Of a stretch of 64,000 nucleotides of DNA, positions 32,755 to 41,355 are shown one piece after another; the first letter of the stretch is position 1, and the number at the start of each line of letters is the position of its first letter. The position numbers were made by a program, and so were the translations under genes. The notes beneath the pieces were generated by a model, which searched no databases, was not told the origin of the DNA, and was given only the letters and a program-made list of their open reading frames with translations. The stretch is from JAICNG01 sp035249985 (GTDB lineage Bacteria > Gemmatimonadota > Gemmatimonadetes > Gemmatimonadales > Gemmatimonadaceae), in contig DATFFP010000091.1 in assembly GCA_035249985.1 (NCBI GenBank), positions 1-64,000 on the forward strand. Reading direction: 5' to 3'.

Positions 32755-32883
32755 TAGTGGTCAGGGGTCAGGGATCAGGGATGGAAAGCGCGGCAGCTTC
32801 GCTGCCGCGCTCATCTGATGAGGGCCGCACGCGCGAAGCGCGGCGGCCCGTTTCCATCCCTGATCCCTGACCCCTGACCACTA
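32755..32883. repeat. Intergenic palindromic element, copy A
   Basis: Perfect 33-bp inverted repeats (32755-32787 and 32851-32883) enclose a 63-base core. The arms are heptads GGTCAGG-GGTCAGG-GATCAGG-GATGGAA. The core folds into a 10-bp hairpin (32788-32797 with 32801-32810), an odd palindrome TCATCTGATGA, and a GGGCCGC/GCGGCCC hairpin capped by CGCGC-GAA-GCGCG. It lies between the converging ptsN and guaA. Positions 32805-32870 match copy B at 63 of 66 bases. It may act as a two-way terminator. Confidence 0.9.
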
Positions 32884-32921
32884 ACTCCTTCGAGTGGGGA
32901 ATAGTCGCGCTGCGCGCGCGC

Positions 32922-34463
32922 TCACTCCCACTCGATCGTCGCCGGTGGCTTCGAGCTCACGTCGTAGACGACCCGATTGACGCCACGCACCTCGTTAATG
33001 ATCCGGCTCGAGATGCTTGCGAGCACATCGTGCGGAAACGGGTACCAGTCGGCCGTCATGCCATCTCGGCTCGTCACCGCCCGCAGGGCAACGACGTTCG
33101 CATAGGTGCGGAAATCGCCCATCACTCCAACGCTCTTCACCGGGAGCAGCACCGCGAACGCCTGCCAAATGTCATCATACAGCTCCGCCTCACGAATTCC
33201 TTCGAGGTAGATCGCGTCGGCTTGGCGGAGCGTGTCGAGCTTTTCGCGGGTGACGTCGGAGAGAACGCGAATGGCCAGGCCCGGACCGGGAAAGGGGTGT
33301 CGCCCCACGATCTCTTCCGGAAGCCCGAGCTCGCGCCCCACCTGCCGCACTTCGTCCTTGAACAGCTCGCGTAGCGGCTCCACGAGCTCGAACTTCATCC
33401 CCGGCTTGAGCCCACCGACGTTGTGATGCGTCTTGATCGTCGCCGAAGGACCGCCATGTGGCGACACGGACTCGATCACGTCGGGATACAGCGTGCCTTG
33501 CACGAGGAAGCGTGCGTCGTGCCCGGCCTGCTCCGCCGCATCCTCGAAGACGTCGATGAACGTGTGACCGATGCGCCGGCGCTTCTCCTCCGGCTCGCTC
33601 ACACCAGCGAGCGCCGCCAGGAACCGGTCGCTCGCGTCAACGGTGATGAGGTCGATGCCGAGGTGCGCACGGAAGGTTCGTTCGACCTGATCGCGCTCGT
33701 GAAGCCGGAGCAAGCCCGTGTCGACGAAGATGCACGTGAGCTGGTCGCCGATGGCGCGATGCACCAGCGCAGCTGCCACGGACGAATCGACGCCCCCTGA
33801 TAGCCCGCAGATCACGCGCGACGTTCCCACCTGGCGGCGAATCTTGGCTACCTCTTCATCGATGAAGGCGCCGGCCGTCCACGTCGGCTCTGCGCCGCAC
33901 ACCTCGAAAAGAAAGTTGGCGATCACTTCCCCGCCCCGAGGCGTGTGCGCAACCTCCGGATGGAACTGCACGCCGAAGACCGGTCGCGTCCGATGGCGCA
34001 TGCCCGCGACCTGTACGGTGGAGCTCCGCGCCGTCACCTCATACTCTGACGGCGGCGTCTCCACGTGATCGCCGTGACTCATCCACACCGTCACCCGCTC
34101 GCGCTCGTCGAACCCATCGAACAATCCGTTCGGTGCAAGGACCTCGAGCTCCGCACGGCCGTATTCGCGCGGGCCGGGCGCGACCTTTCCGCCTTCGAGA
34201 TGCGCAATGAGGTGCATCCCATAGCAAATACCGAGGACTGGTGCGATATCGAGAAGAGCGGGATCCGCGCTCGGACCATCATCGTCATATACGGAGCTCG
34301 GCCCGCCGCTCAGGATGATGCCGGTCGGGTGCCACTCTCGAATCCACTCGATCGACCGAGTCGGCGGATGAATCTCGGAGTATACCCGAGCTTCACGAAC
34401 GCGGCGCGCGATCAGCTGAGTGAACTGCGACCCGTAGTCGAGAATGAGGATCCGGCTACCCAC
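32922..34463 (-). CDS. guaA: GMP synthase (glutamine-hydrolysing)
   Basis: GuaA aminates XMP to GMP. The 513-residue protein has the class I glutaminase domain first: ILSGGPSSVYD, Cys80 in LGICYGMH, and FGVQFHPEVAHT. The ATP-pyrophosphatase domain follows with the P-loop ICGLSGGVDSSVAA. The C-terminal dimerisation domain ends KPPATIEWE, as in most GuaA. Its start overlaps the upstream yfcE-like gene by eight bases. It is the last gene of the accD-to-guaA unit. Confidence 0.98.
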   Translation of the reverse strand: MGSRILILDYGSQFTQLIARRVREARVYSEIHPPTRSIEWIREWHPTGIILSGGPSSVYDDDGPSADPALLDIAPVLGICYGMHLIAHLEGGKVAPGPREYGRAELEVLAPNGLFDGFDERERVTVWMSHGDHVETPPSEYEVTARSSTVQVAGMRHRTRPVFGVQFHPEVAHTPRGGEVIANFLFEVCGAEPTWTAGAFIDEEVAKIRRQVGTSRVICGLSGGVDSSVAAALVHRAIGDQLTCIFVDTGLLRLHERDQVERTFRAHLGIDLITVDASDRFLAALAGVSEPEEKRRRIGHTFIDVFEDAAEQAGHDARFLVQGTLYPDVIESVSPHGGPSATIKTHHNVGGLKPGMKFELVEPLRELFKDEVRQVGRELGLPEEIVGRHPFPGPGLAIRVLSDVTREKLDTLRQADAIYLEGIREAELYDDIWQAFAVLLPVKSVGVMGDFRTYANVVALRAVTSRDGMTADWYPFPHDVLASISSRIINEVRGVNRVVYDVSSKPPATIEWE

Positions 34464-34971
34464 GTTGGCCCCACTCAGGCCCGTCGAGCCGAATGACCTC
34501 GAGGGACTTGGAGTCGAGATCGAGGATCGCGGCGGTAGGTTGTCCGTAGAGCCATCCGCACGCTTCGCCGGGATTGATGATCATCGTGTCGCCGCGGACG
34601 CGCATCTCCTGCTTGTGCGTGCATCCGTGGACGACGATGGCGTGCGCGGCCAGCGAACGTTTCTGCACGTCGCCGATGTCGTGCACCACGAGGATACTCA
34701 TGTCGCCGAGCTCGACGCTGTGCGGCGATTCGTAAAGCTCGAAGCCCATCCCTTTAGCGGCTTCGGCCTGGAGACCCTGGCGATCCCCGTCATTGCGGCC
34801 GAACACGCCGGCGACGGCGACGTTCGCAGCTCGAAGCGGCGCGATCGCAAATGGCGCGCACCAGTCGCCCGCGTGCAACACGAATCCCACACCCGCCTCC
34901 GCGAATCGCCGTGCGAACTCGGCGATCGCGGGGACGCGATCGTGCGAGTCGGCGAGCAGTCCCACCCGCAT
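34456..34971 (-). CDS. YfcE/MJ0936-type metallophosphoesterase
   Basis: A 171-residue single-domain phosphoesterase. Metal motifs are LLADSHDR, LHAGDWC, FGRNDGD (Arg in place of the usual Asn of GNxD), LVVHDIGD and VHGCTHKQE, ending with INPGEACGW. Relatives are manganese-dependent phosphodiesterases of uncertain natural substrate. ATG 34971 shares its A with the lysA stop; an upstream ATG at 34986 is possible. It overlaps guaA at its end. Confidence 0.88.
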   Translation of the reverse strand: MRVGLLADSHDRVPAIAEFARRFAEAGVGFVLHAGDWCAPFAIAPLRAANVAVAGVFGRNDGDRQGLQAEAAKGMGFELYESPHSVELGDMSILVVHDIGDVQKRSLAAHAIVVHGCTHKQEMRVRGDTMIINPGEACGWLYGQPTAAILDLDSKSLEVIRLDGPEWGQRG

Positions 34972-36251
34972 CAGACCCGGCTCCATTGAGGAGTCGACCG
35001 CTCGTGGCGAACGAGATCATCGAACGTCTCGCGCTCGCGAATGATGGCGTACCGATCACCGTCGACGAGAACCTCTGGTGGCCGTGGGCGGCTGTTGTAG
35101 TTGGACGCCATCACGAACCCGTACGCCCCGGCGGATTGGACCATCAACAAGTCGCCCTCGACCACTGCATCCATCGTGCGGTTCAGTGCAAAGAAATCAC
35201 CGCTCTCGCAGACGGGCCCGACGACATCATAGGTCTCGGACGAGCCGCTCGGGCGAACCGCCGAGATGTGATGGTATGCCTGATAGTGCGACGGGCGCAG
35301 CAGGTCGTTCATTCCGGCATCGGTAATGACGTATTCGCGTCCCCCGCTTCGCTTTCGGTACAGCACGCGCGTGAGGAGGATTCCCGCGTTGCCGACGAGA
35401 TAACGACCGGGTTCCACGATGAGTGTGAGTCCCGAGGTCACCGACTGCGGGACGATCGCGGCTGCGAACGCCTCCGGATTCGTCGGCGCCTCGTCGTCGT
35501 AGGTGACCGCGAGGCCGCCCCCAACGTCGAGGTATTCGAGATCGGCACACCCGAGGGCGCGCAACGCCGAGACCAGCTCGAGGAGGCGTCCGATGCCCTC
35601 CTCGTACGGGTCGAGCACGGTCACCTGCGAGCCGATGTGCATGTCGACGCCGCGCAGCGCGATGCCGGGCATGCGCAAGGCGCGGCGCGCCACCTCGAGC
35701 GCCTCATCGTACGGAATGCCGAACTTCATCCCGCGCTCGCCGGTGCGCGTGTACGGATGCGGCGTTTCGACGGTGACCTCGGGATTCACGCGCAGCGCCA
35801 CCGGCGCTTTCTGCCCCATCGCGTGGGCGATGCGGTCGAGCTGCCGAAGCTCCGCTTCCGACTCGACGTTGAAGAGCAGGACGTCAGCGGCCAGCGCGGC
35901 CCGCAGCTCCTCCTCCGTCTTCCCCACTCCGCTGAAAACGACATCCGATCCCGAGTATCCGGCGCGCAACGCGCGCGCGAGCTCGCCACCCGAGACGATG
36001 TCGACGCCAGCTCCGAGCTCACGCAACAGGGCCAGCACGGCCAATGAGGAGTTCGCCTTCACGCTGTAATGAATGCGATGGCGCGCACCTGAGAGCGCCG
36101 AGGCGAGCCGTCGATATTGATCCCGAATGTGCGACGCACTGTACACGTAGGCCGGCGTCCCCACCGCCCGCGCGAGCTCCTCCAGATCGATGTCCTCGCA
36201 GCGCGCTGCCGGAGAGCCGCCCGCGGCGGCAACGTGATGCGCGGCGGTCAA
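34971..36251 (-). CDS. lysA: Diaminopimelate decarboxylase
   Basis: LysA removes CO2 from meso-diaminopimelate to give lysine. The 426-residue PLP enzyme has the cofactor lysine in HYSVKANSS (K65), HIGSQ, the glycine loop DVGGGL, EPGRYLVG, VCESGDFF with the active-site cysteine, and GAYGFVMASNYNSRPRP. TTG 36251 overlaps the proS stop and is the likely start; the frame continues to 36296 only within proS. It lies between proS and a phosphoesterase in one unit. Confidence 0.96.
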   Translation of the reverse strand: MTAAHHVAAAGGSPAARCEDIDLEELARAVGTPAYVYSASHIRDQYRRLASALSGARHRIHYSVKANSSLAVLALLRELGAGVDIVSGGELARALRAGYSGSDVVFSGVGKTEEELRAALAADVLLFNVESEAELRQLDRIAHAMGQKAPVALRVNPEVTVETPHPYTRTGERGMKFGIPYDEALEVARRALRMPGIALRGVDMHIGSQVTVLDPYEEGIGRLLELVSALRALGCADLEYLDVGGGLAVTYDDEAPTNPEAFAAAIVPQSVTSGLTLIVEPGRYLVGNAGILLTRVLYRKRSGGREYVITDAGMNDLLRPSHYQAYHHISAVRPSGSSETYDVVGPVCESGDFFALNRTMDAVVEGDLLMVQSAGAYGFVMASNYNSRPRPPEVLVDGDRYAIIRERETFDDLVRHERSTPQWSRV

Positions 36252-37717
36252 TACGCCTTCGCCCACAGGGCCTCGGTCGTGGACGGCCGGCCACATCGGA
36301 GACAGGTGCGAGGGGGCTCGGCCGACCGGAACTCCTCGTCAGGCATGACCCGAATGGTGGCCTTGGTGTCCTCCTTGACCGTCGTCTCGCACGCGGGATC
36401 GCCACACCACCCGGCGTATACGAATCCCCCCTCCCCATCCATTAGCTGACGGAATCGGTCGTAGGTGATCGGCCCGCGATGGCTGTTCTTCTCACGGCGG
36501 TCCAGCGCCGCCGCGACCATATCGTCCTGGATTGCCTCGAGCAGCGTTTCGACGTCCTCGCCAACGCTGTCGAGGCTGGCGGTCGCCTTCGCTCGCGTGT
36601 CTCGCCGCACGAGAACGCACTGATTCTTGTCGATGTCGCGCGGACCGAGCTCCATCCGGAGCGGCACGCCGCGGAGCTCCCACTCGTAGTACTTGGCGCC
36701 GGGCTTCATGTTCTCGCGATCATCGAGATGCACGCGTAGCCGATTCGGCTCGCGACGCTCCCAATCGCGGAGGTTGTCGTAGACGCGCCGCGCCGTCTCG
36801 AGCACTCGGCCGCGCTCATCGTCGCTCTTCCAGATCGGAACGATGACGAGCTCCGTGGGGGCGAGCAGCGGCGGAATGCGCAAGCCATTGTCGTCGCCAT
36901 GGGTCATGACCAGCGCGCCCACGAGCCGCGTCGACACGCCCCAGCTCGTGTTCCAGGCGTGCGCGATCTCTCCACTTTCCGCCTGAAAGGTGAGATTGAA
37001 CGCCTTGGCGAAGTTCTGTCCCAGGTTGTGCGATGTGCCAGCCTGGAGCGCGCGATTGTCCTGCATCATCGCCTCGCAGGCATACGTGCGCAGCGCGCCG
37101 GCGAACTTCTCACTGTCCGTCTTCTGCCCGGTGATCACGGGCATCGCCATCCAGCCTTCCATGAAATCGCTGTAGAGGCCGAGAATCTTCCGCGCCTCCT
37201 CCTCGGCCTCATCGTGCGTGACGTGCGCGGTGTGGCCTTCCTGCCAGAGGAACTCGAGCGTTCGCAGGAAGAGGCGCGTCCGCATCTCCCACCGGACGAC
37301 GTTCGCCCACTGGTTGATCAGGATGGGAAGGTCGCGATAGCTCTGCACCCACTTGGCGAACATCGAGTAGATGATCGTCTCGGACGTTGGCCGCACCACC
37401 AGCGGCTCGTCGAGCTCCTTGCCACCGCCGTGCGTCACCACCGCCGTTTCCGGGGCGAAGCCCTGAACGTGCTCCGCTTCCTTGTGGAGGAAGCTCTCGG
37501 GGATGAACAGCGGGAAGTAGGCGTTCTGGTGGCCGGTCGCCTTGAACATGTCATCGAGGGCGCGCTGCATGCGCTCCCAAATGCCATAGCCGGACGGACG
37601 AATCACCATGCAGCCACGAACGGGCGAGTAGTCGGCAAGCTCCGCGCGGAGCACGACCTCGTTGTACCACGCGCTGAAGTCCTCGGCACGTGTCGTCAGC
37701 TTCTTGTCGTCACTCAT
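36248..37717 (-). CDS. proS: Prolyl-tRNA synthetase, archaeal/eukaryote-like type
   Basis: ProS charges tRNA-Pro. The 489-residue protein is the type found in archaea, eukaryotes and some bacteria: no inserted editing domain between motifs 2 and 3, and a C-terminal domain with four cysteines in WCGDPAC and CLRCGRP, likely zinc-binding. Class II motifs appear as RPTSETIIYSMFAKW and NQWANVVRWEMRTRLFLRT, with motif 2 around that arginine. The frame extends to 37849 inside hisS; ATG 37717 (MSDDKKLTTRAEDF) fits the family. Confidence 0.96.
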   Translation of the reverse strand: MSDDKKLTTRAEDFSAWYNEVVLRAELADYSPVRGCMVIRPSGYGIWERMQRALDDMFKATGHQNAYFPLFIPESFLHKEAEHVQGFAPETAVVTHGGGKELDEPLVVRPTSETIIYSMFAKWVQSYRDLPILINQWANVVRWEMRTRLFLRTLEFLWQEGHTAHVTHDEAEEEARKILGLYSDFMEGWMAMPVITGQKTDSEKFAGALRTYACEAMMQDNRALQAGTSHNLGQNFAKAFNLTFQAESGEIAHAWNTSWGVSTRLVGALVMTHGDDNGLRIPPLLAPTELVIVPIWKSDDERGRVLETARRVYDNLRDWERREPNRLRVHLDDRENMKPGAKYYEWELRGVPLRMELGPRDIDKNQCVLVRRDTRAKATASLDSVGEDVETLLEAIQDDMVAAALDRREKNSHRGPITYDRFRQLMDGEGGFVYAGWCGDPACETTVKEDTKATIRVMPDEEFRSAEPPRTCLRCGRPSTTEALWAKAY

Positions 37718-37736
37718 CAGATCCGAAAGTTCGAGG

Positions 37737-39017
37737 TCACCGGCCGCCGATCCACTCGTCCAGCCGAACGCGCGCCTCCGTACCGTCGGCAAGACGCCGA
37801 ACGACGGCCTCACCGCGCTCCAGATCCGCCGGTTGCAGCACCAGCACATCCCGCGCGCCGGCCGCGTCCGCCGCCTTGAGCTGGCGCGAGAGCTGCTGCC
37901 CGCCTAACGCGTACTCGACCGCGCGCCCCTGGTCGCGCAGTCGCCGGGCGATGCGCATGGCGTCGTCGAGCAACGCGGCATCCCCGTACGCCACCCACAC
38001 GTCCACCGAGGGCGTCCATTCCGGCATCCGTCCACGCGCACGGAGGAGCTCCCCGAGCACGACGTCGCCCATGCCGAAGCCTAACGCGGGGAGGTCGGCA
38101 CCGCCCAGGTGCTTGAGGAGCGAGTCGTACCGCCCGCCCCCACAGATCGCCCGGAGCTCTCGCTTGGCGTCGAACAGCTCGAACACGATGCCCGTGTAGT
38201 AGGCGAGGCCGCGGACGATCGACAGGTCGAATTCTACCCAATCGCGCAGTCCCAGCGCGTCGAGGTGCTCGAAGTAGCGCGCCAGGCGCGTGAAGTCCTC
38301 GCGCAGCTCCGGCACGTCGCCATACCGTTCGCGAAGCGTGGCGAGATCCGGGTGCTTGAGGACCTCGAACACCCGCGCGATGAACACGTCGTGCAACCCC
38401 GCAGCGCGGAGCTTGGTCTCGAGCGCCGCACGCGGCTCCCGGTCCATCTTGTCGACGACGGCGTATACGCCAGGGAGCATGTCGTCGGTGATCCCGGTGA
38501 GCACCAGCAACCCGCGCAAGAGCCGCCGATCGGAGACGCGGGCCCGCACGTCCGACGAGGTGAGCCCGAACGCGCGCATGATATCGATCGCGACCGACAA
38601 CAGCTCCGCGTCCGCGGTGACGTCGGCCTCGCCGATAATGTCGACGTTGAGCTGGAAGTGCTCGCGAAGGCGTCCCCGCTGCTTGCGCTCGTACCGAAAG
38701 AGCTGTGGAATCGAAAACCAGCGAACCGGTTTGCGGAGCGCGTTGGCCTTCGCCGCCACCATGCGCGCCAGGGTCGGCGTCATCTCCGGACGCAACGCCA
38801 CCTCGCGACCGCCCTTGTCGGAGAATGCGTACAGCTGTCCGATGATCTCGTCGCCACTCTTTTTCGTGTACAGCTCCAGCGGCTCCAGCGGAGGTCCGTC
38901 GTACTCCGCGAAGGCGTATCGCCGCGCCACCTCGCGCCACGCCCCGATGATGAAGTTCCGCTCGGCGAGCTCCGCGGGGTAGAACTCGCGGAACCCGGGT
39001 AGCGCGTCGAGTGACAT
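37737..39017 (-). CDS. hisS: Histidyl-tRNA synthetase
   Basis: HisS charges tRNA-His. The 426-residue class II enzyme has LRPEMTPTLARM (motif region 1), FRYERKQRGRLREHFQLNVD (motif 2), the histidine-A motif RGLAYYTGIVFEL, and GGGRYDSLLKHLGG with motif 3 in PALGFGMGD. The C-terminal anticodon-binding domain ends the protein. It sits ten bases downstream of folC and 19 bases before proS. Confidence 0.96.
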   Translation of the reverse strand: MSLDALPGFREFYPAELAERNFIIGAWREVARRYAFAEYDGPPLEPLELYTKKSGDEIIGQLYAFSDKGGREVALRPEMTPTLARMVAAKANALRKPVRWFSIPQLFRYERKQRGRLREHFQLNVDIIGEADVTADAELLSVAIDIMRAFGLTSSDVRARVSDRRLLRGLLVLTGITDDMLPGVYAVVDKMDREPRAALETKLRAAGLHDVFIARVFEVLKHPDLATLRERYGDVPELREDFTRLARYFEHLDALGLRDWVEFDLSIVRGLAYYTGIVFELFDAKRELRAICGGGRYDSLLKHLGGADLPALGFGMGDVVLGELLRARGRMPEWTPSVDVWVAYGDAALLDDAMRIARRLRDQGRAVEYALGGQQLSRQLKAADAAGARDVLVLQPADLERGEAVVRRLADGTEARVRLDEWIGGR

Positions 39018-39026
39018 GCGCGGAAT

Positions 39027-40310
39027 CTACCCGGCCAACGGATTCACCTGCAAGCGCGCCATCGCGTCGCCCACAGTGTGAAATGAGCCCGTGACGAGCA
39101 TGGTCGCTCCCATTTCCTCCGCGCGCGCGAGCGCGATGTCGAGGCGGTGCTCGGCGATGGCGCTCCACGAGAGCGTGCGCGCGAACGTCAGCGCCTCCCC
39201 GACGTCCCACACCCGAGCGTCGGGCGCTGACGGCGGTCGCGTCAGCACGACCGAATCGACGACGCGCGCGAGAGCCTTCATTATGCCGCGCCAATCTTTG
39301 TCGCCCAGGACCCCAAGCACGGCCACGAGCGGCCGCGGCGGCGAGAGGGCGACGATCGTCTCCGCGACCACTGCTGCCCCCGATGGATTATGCGCGACGT
39401 CGAAGATCCAGCGGCCGATGGCCTGAAATCGTCCTGGCAGCGCCACGCTCGGAATGCTCACCGCGCCCCCGCTTTCGGGCCACGGAACGAGGCCGGCGGC
39501 GTCCAACGCGAGCAGAGTCGTCACGGCATTGGCGGCCTGATGAGCGCCGAGCAACGGAGTGCACACGCTGAGGGGGTTGTCGCCTTCGATGACGAACGAT
39601 GTACCCTCCATCGTCGTTCGGATGCCGGCGATCTCCCCACGATCGCGCGCCACCACGACCGGGTGTGCCTCCCGTGACTTCGCGATGCGAGACAGGTCCG
39701 CGGCGATGGCGGCATCGCGCTCGCCGATGACCGCGGGACGTCCCGCCTTGAAGATGCCTCCCTTTTCCCCGGCGATCGCCTCGATCGAGTCGCCGAGCCA
39801 CTCGGTATGATCGAGGGCGATCGAGGTGACGACGGCCGCCCGCGGATCCACCACGTTGGTGGCATCCAGTCGGCCACCGAGCCCGACTTCGACGATCGCG
39901 ACGTCGACCGCGGACTTCGCGAAATGCTCCAGAGCGAGGGCCGTGGTGATCTCGAAGAACGTGGCGCCCAGCCGTTCGGATTCGGGCATCCAACGCTCCA
40001 GAAAATCGAGCACGTCCTGCTCGCCGATGGGAACGCGGTCGACGAGAATCCGCTCGCGAAAATCGATGAGATGCGGCGACGTGTAACGTCCGACGCGTAA
40101 ACCGCGCGACCGCAGGATCGCTTCCGCCGTGGCGACGACACTGCCCTTCCCGTTCGTACCGCCCACGTGCACTACCGCGAGCGTTCGATGCGGATTCCCA
40201 AGGCGCTCGAGGAGCGCATTCACGCGCTCCAGACCGAGCTTCCAGACGCCGGTCGTGCGCGTGAACAGCGCATCGATCGCGGCGCGGTACGTCGTCAGGG
40301 CGACGTCCAC
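39027..40310 (-). CDS. folC: Folylpolyglutamate/dihydrofolate synthase
   Basis: FolC adds glutamate to dihydropteroate and folates. The 427-residue protein has the Mur-ligase type ATP loop VHVGGTNGKGSV (residues 48-58), YTSPHLIDFRERI, the LGGRLDATNVVDP region and FDVAHNPSGA. Whether it is bifunctional cannot be decided from sequence. GTG 40310 overlaps the accD stop by 16 bases. The accD-folC gene order is common in bacteria. Confidence 0.95.
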   Translation of the reverse strand: MDVALTTYRAAIDALFTRTTGVWKLGLERVNALLERLGNPHRTLAVVHVGGTNGKGSVVATAEAILRSRGLRVGRYTSPHLIDFRERILVDRVPIGEQDVLDFLERWMPESERLGATFFEITTALALEHFAKSAVDVAIVEVGLGGRLDATNVVDPRAAVVTSIALDHTEWLGDSIEAIAGEKGGIFKAGRPAVIGERDAAIAADLSRIAKSREAHPVVVARDRGEIAGIRTTMEGTSFVIEGDNPLSVCTPLLGAHQAANAVTTLLALDAAGLVPWPESGGAVSIPSVALPGRFQAIGRWIFDVAHNPSGAAVVAETIVALSPPRPLVAVLGVLGDKDWRGIMKALARVVDSVVLTRPPSAPDARVWDVGEALTFARTLSWSAIAEHRLDIALARAEEMGATMLVTGSFHTVGDAMARLQVNPLAG

Positions 40311-41158
40311 CCCGCGGCCGCGGGCTGCCCGCTCATGTGGCGCAGCAGCTGACCGATCGTACGCTTCAGGTCTCGCCGGTGCACCACGGCGTCGAGCATG
40401 CCCTTCTCCATCAGGAACTCCGCCGTTTGAAATCCTTCGGGGAGATCCTGGCCGATCGTCTGCTTGATGACGCGTGGACCGGCGAAGCCGACGACCGCGC
40501 CCGGCTCGGCGACGATGGCATCGCCGAGCATGGCGAAGCTGGCGCTGACGCCGCCCGTCGTCGGATTGGTGAGGACGGAGATATAGGGTATGCGTCGCTC
40601 GGCGAGCTGCGAGAGCACCGCACTCGTCTTCGCCATTTGCATCAGCGAGAGCACGCCTTCCTGCATGCGGGCTCCGCCTGATGCCGAGACGAGCACGACG
40701 GGGTGTTTCCGCTCCAGCGAGCGCTGGCCCATGCGCGAGATCTTCTCCCCCACTACCGACCCCATCGAGCCACCCATGAACGCGAAGTCCATCACGCCCA
40801 GAAAGAGCGGCATGGCGCCGAGCGTTCCGGTGACGGTCATGATGGCATCAGCCTCGCCGGCGTTCTGTGTCGCGCGGGCGAGGCGCTGCGGGTACTCGGG
40901 GAAGGTCAGCGGGTCGACCGAGCGCAGCTCCGGATCGAGCTCCTCGTACTGCCCATCGTCGAGCAGGAGGTTGACGTACTCGGTGGCGCGGATGCGACGG
41001 TGGTAGTCGCACTCCGGGCACACGTTGAGATTGCGCTCGAACTTTTCACGAATGTCGGTATGCCCGCACGCCTCGCATTTTTCCCACACGTCCGCGGGTA
41101 TCTCGAGCCGCTCGCGGCGGGGCTGCCGAGGCTTCTTCTCTTTGCGAAACCAGGCCAT
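40295..41158 (-). CDS. accD: Acetyl-CoA carboxylase, carboxyltransferase beta subunit
   Basis: AccD with AccA moves the carboxyl group from biotin to acetyl-CoA to make malonyl-CoA. The 287-residue protein begins with a zinc ribbon, Cys28/31 (CEAC) and Cys47/50 (CPEC). The carboxyltransferase core includes FAFMGGSMGSVVGEK, VSASGGARMQEG, NPTTGGVSASFAMLGD and IAEPGAVVGFAGPR-like text. It heads the unit that runs to guaA, just downstream of palindromic copy B. AccA is not in this window. Confidence 0.97.
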   Translation of the reverse strand: MAWFRKEKKPRQPRRERLEIPADVWEKCEACGHTDIREKFERNLNVCPECDYHRRIRATEYVNLLLDDGQYEELDPELRSVDPLTFPEYPQRLARATQNAGEADAIMTVTGTLGAMPLFLGVMDFAFMGGSMGSVVGEKISRMGQRSLERKHPVVLVSASGGARMQEGVLSLMQMAKTSAVLSQLAERRIPYISVLTNPTTGGVSASFAMLGDAIVAEPGAVVGFAGPRVIKQTIGQDLPEGFQTAEFLMEKGMLDAVVHRRDLKRTIGQLLRHMSGQPAAAGWTSP

Positions 41159-41202
41159 GCAGGGAATTTGGGTGTGAGCGGGGTCACAGGCTAGTGGAGG
41201 GG

Positions 41203-41355
41203 TTAGGAGTCAGGAGTCAGGGGTCAGGGGTCAGGGATGGAAAGGCGCGGCGGCTGCTTCGCAGCCAGCCGCGCTCATCTGATGAGGGCCGCCCGCGCGA
41301 AGCGCGGCGGCCCCTTTCCATCCCTGACCCCTGACTCCTGACTCCTGACCCCTAG
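41203..41355. repeat. Intergenic palindromic element, copy B
   Basis: Two 43-base arms (41203-41245, 41313-41355) pair with three mismatches. The left arm reads GGAGTCA twice, GGGGTCA twice, then GGGATGG. The core holds an imperfect GCGCGGC-type hairpin, TCATCTGATGA, and the GGGCCGC/GCGGCCC hairpin with a GAA loop, as in copy A. The right arm contains the rodA stop codon (41354-41352). It lies between rodA and accD, both on the minus strand, so here it separates tandem rather than converging genes. Confidence 0.9.
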
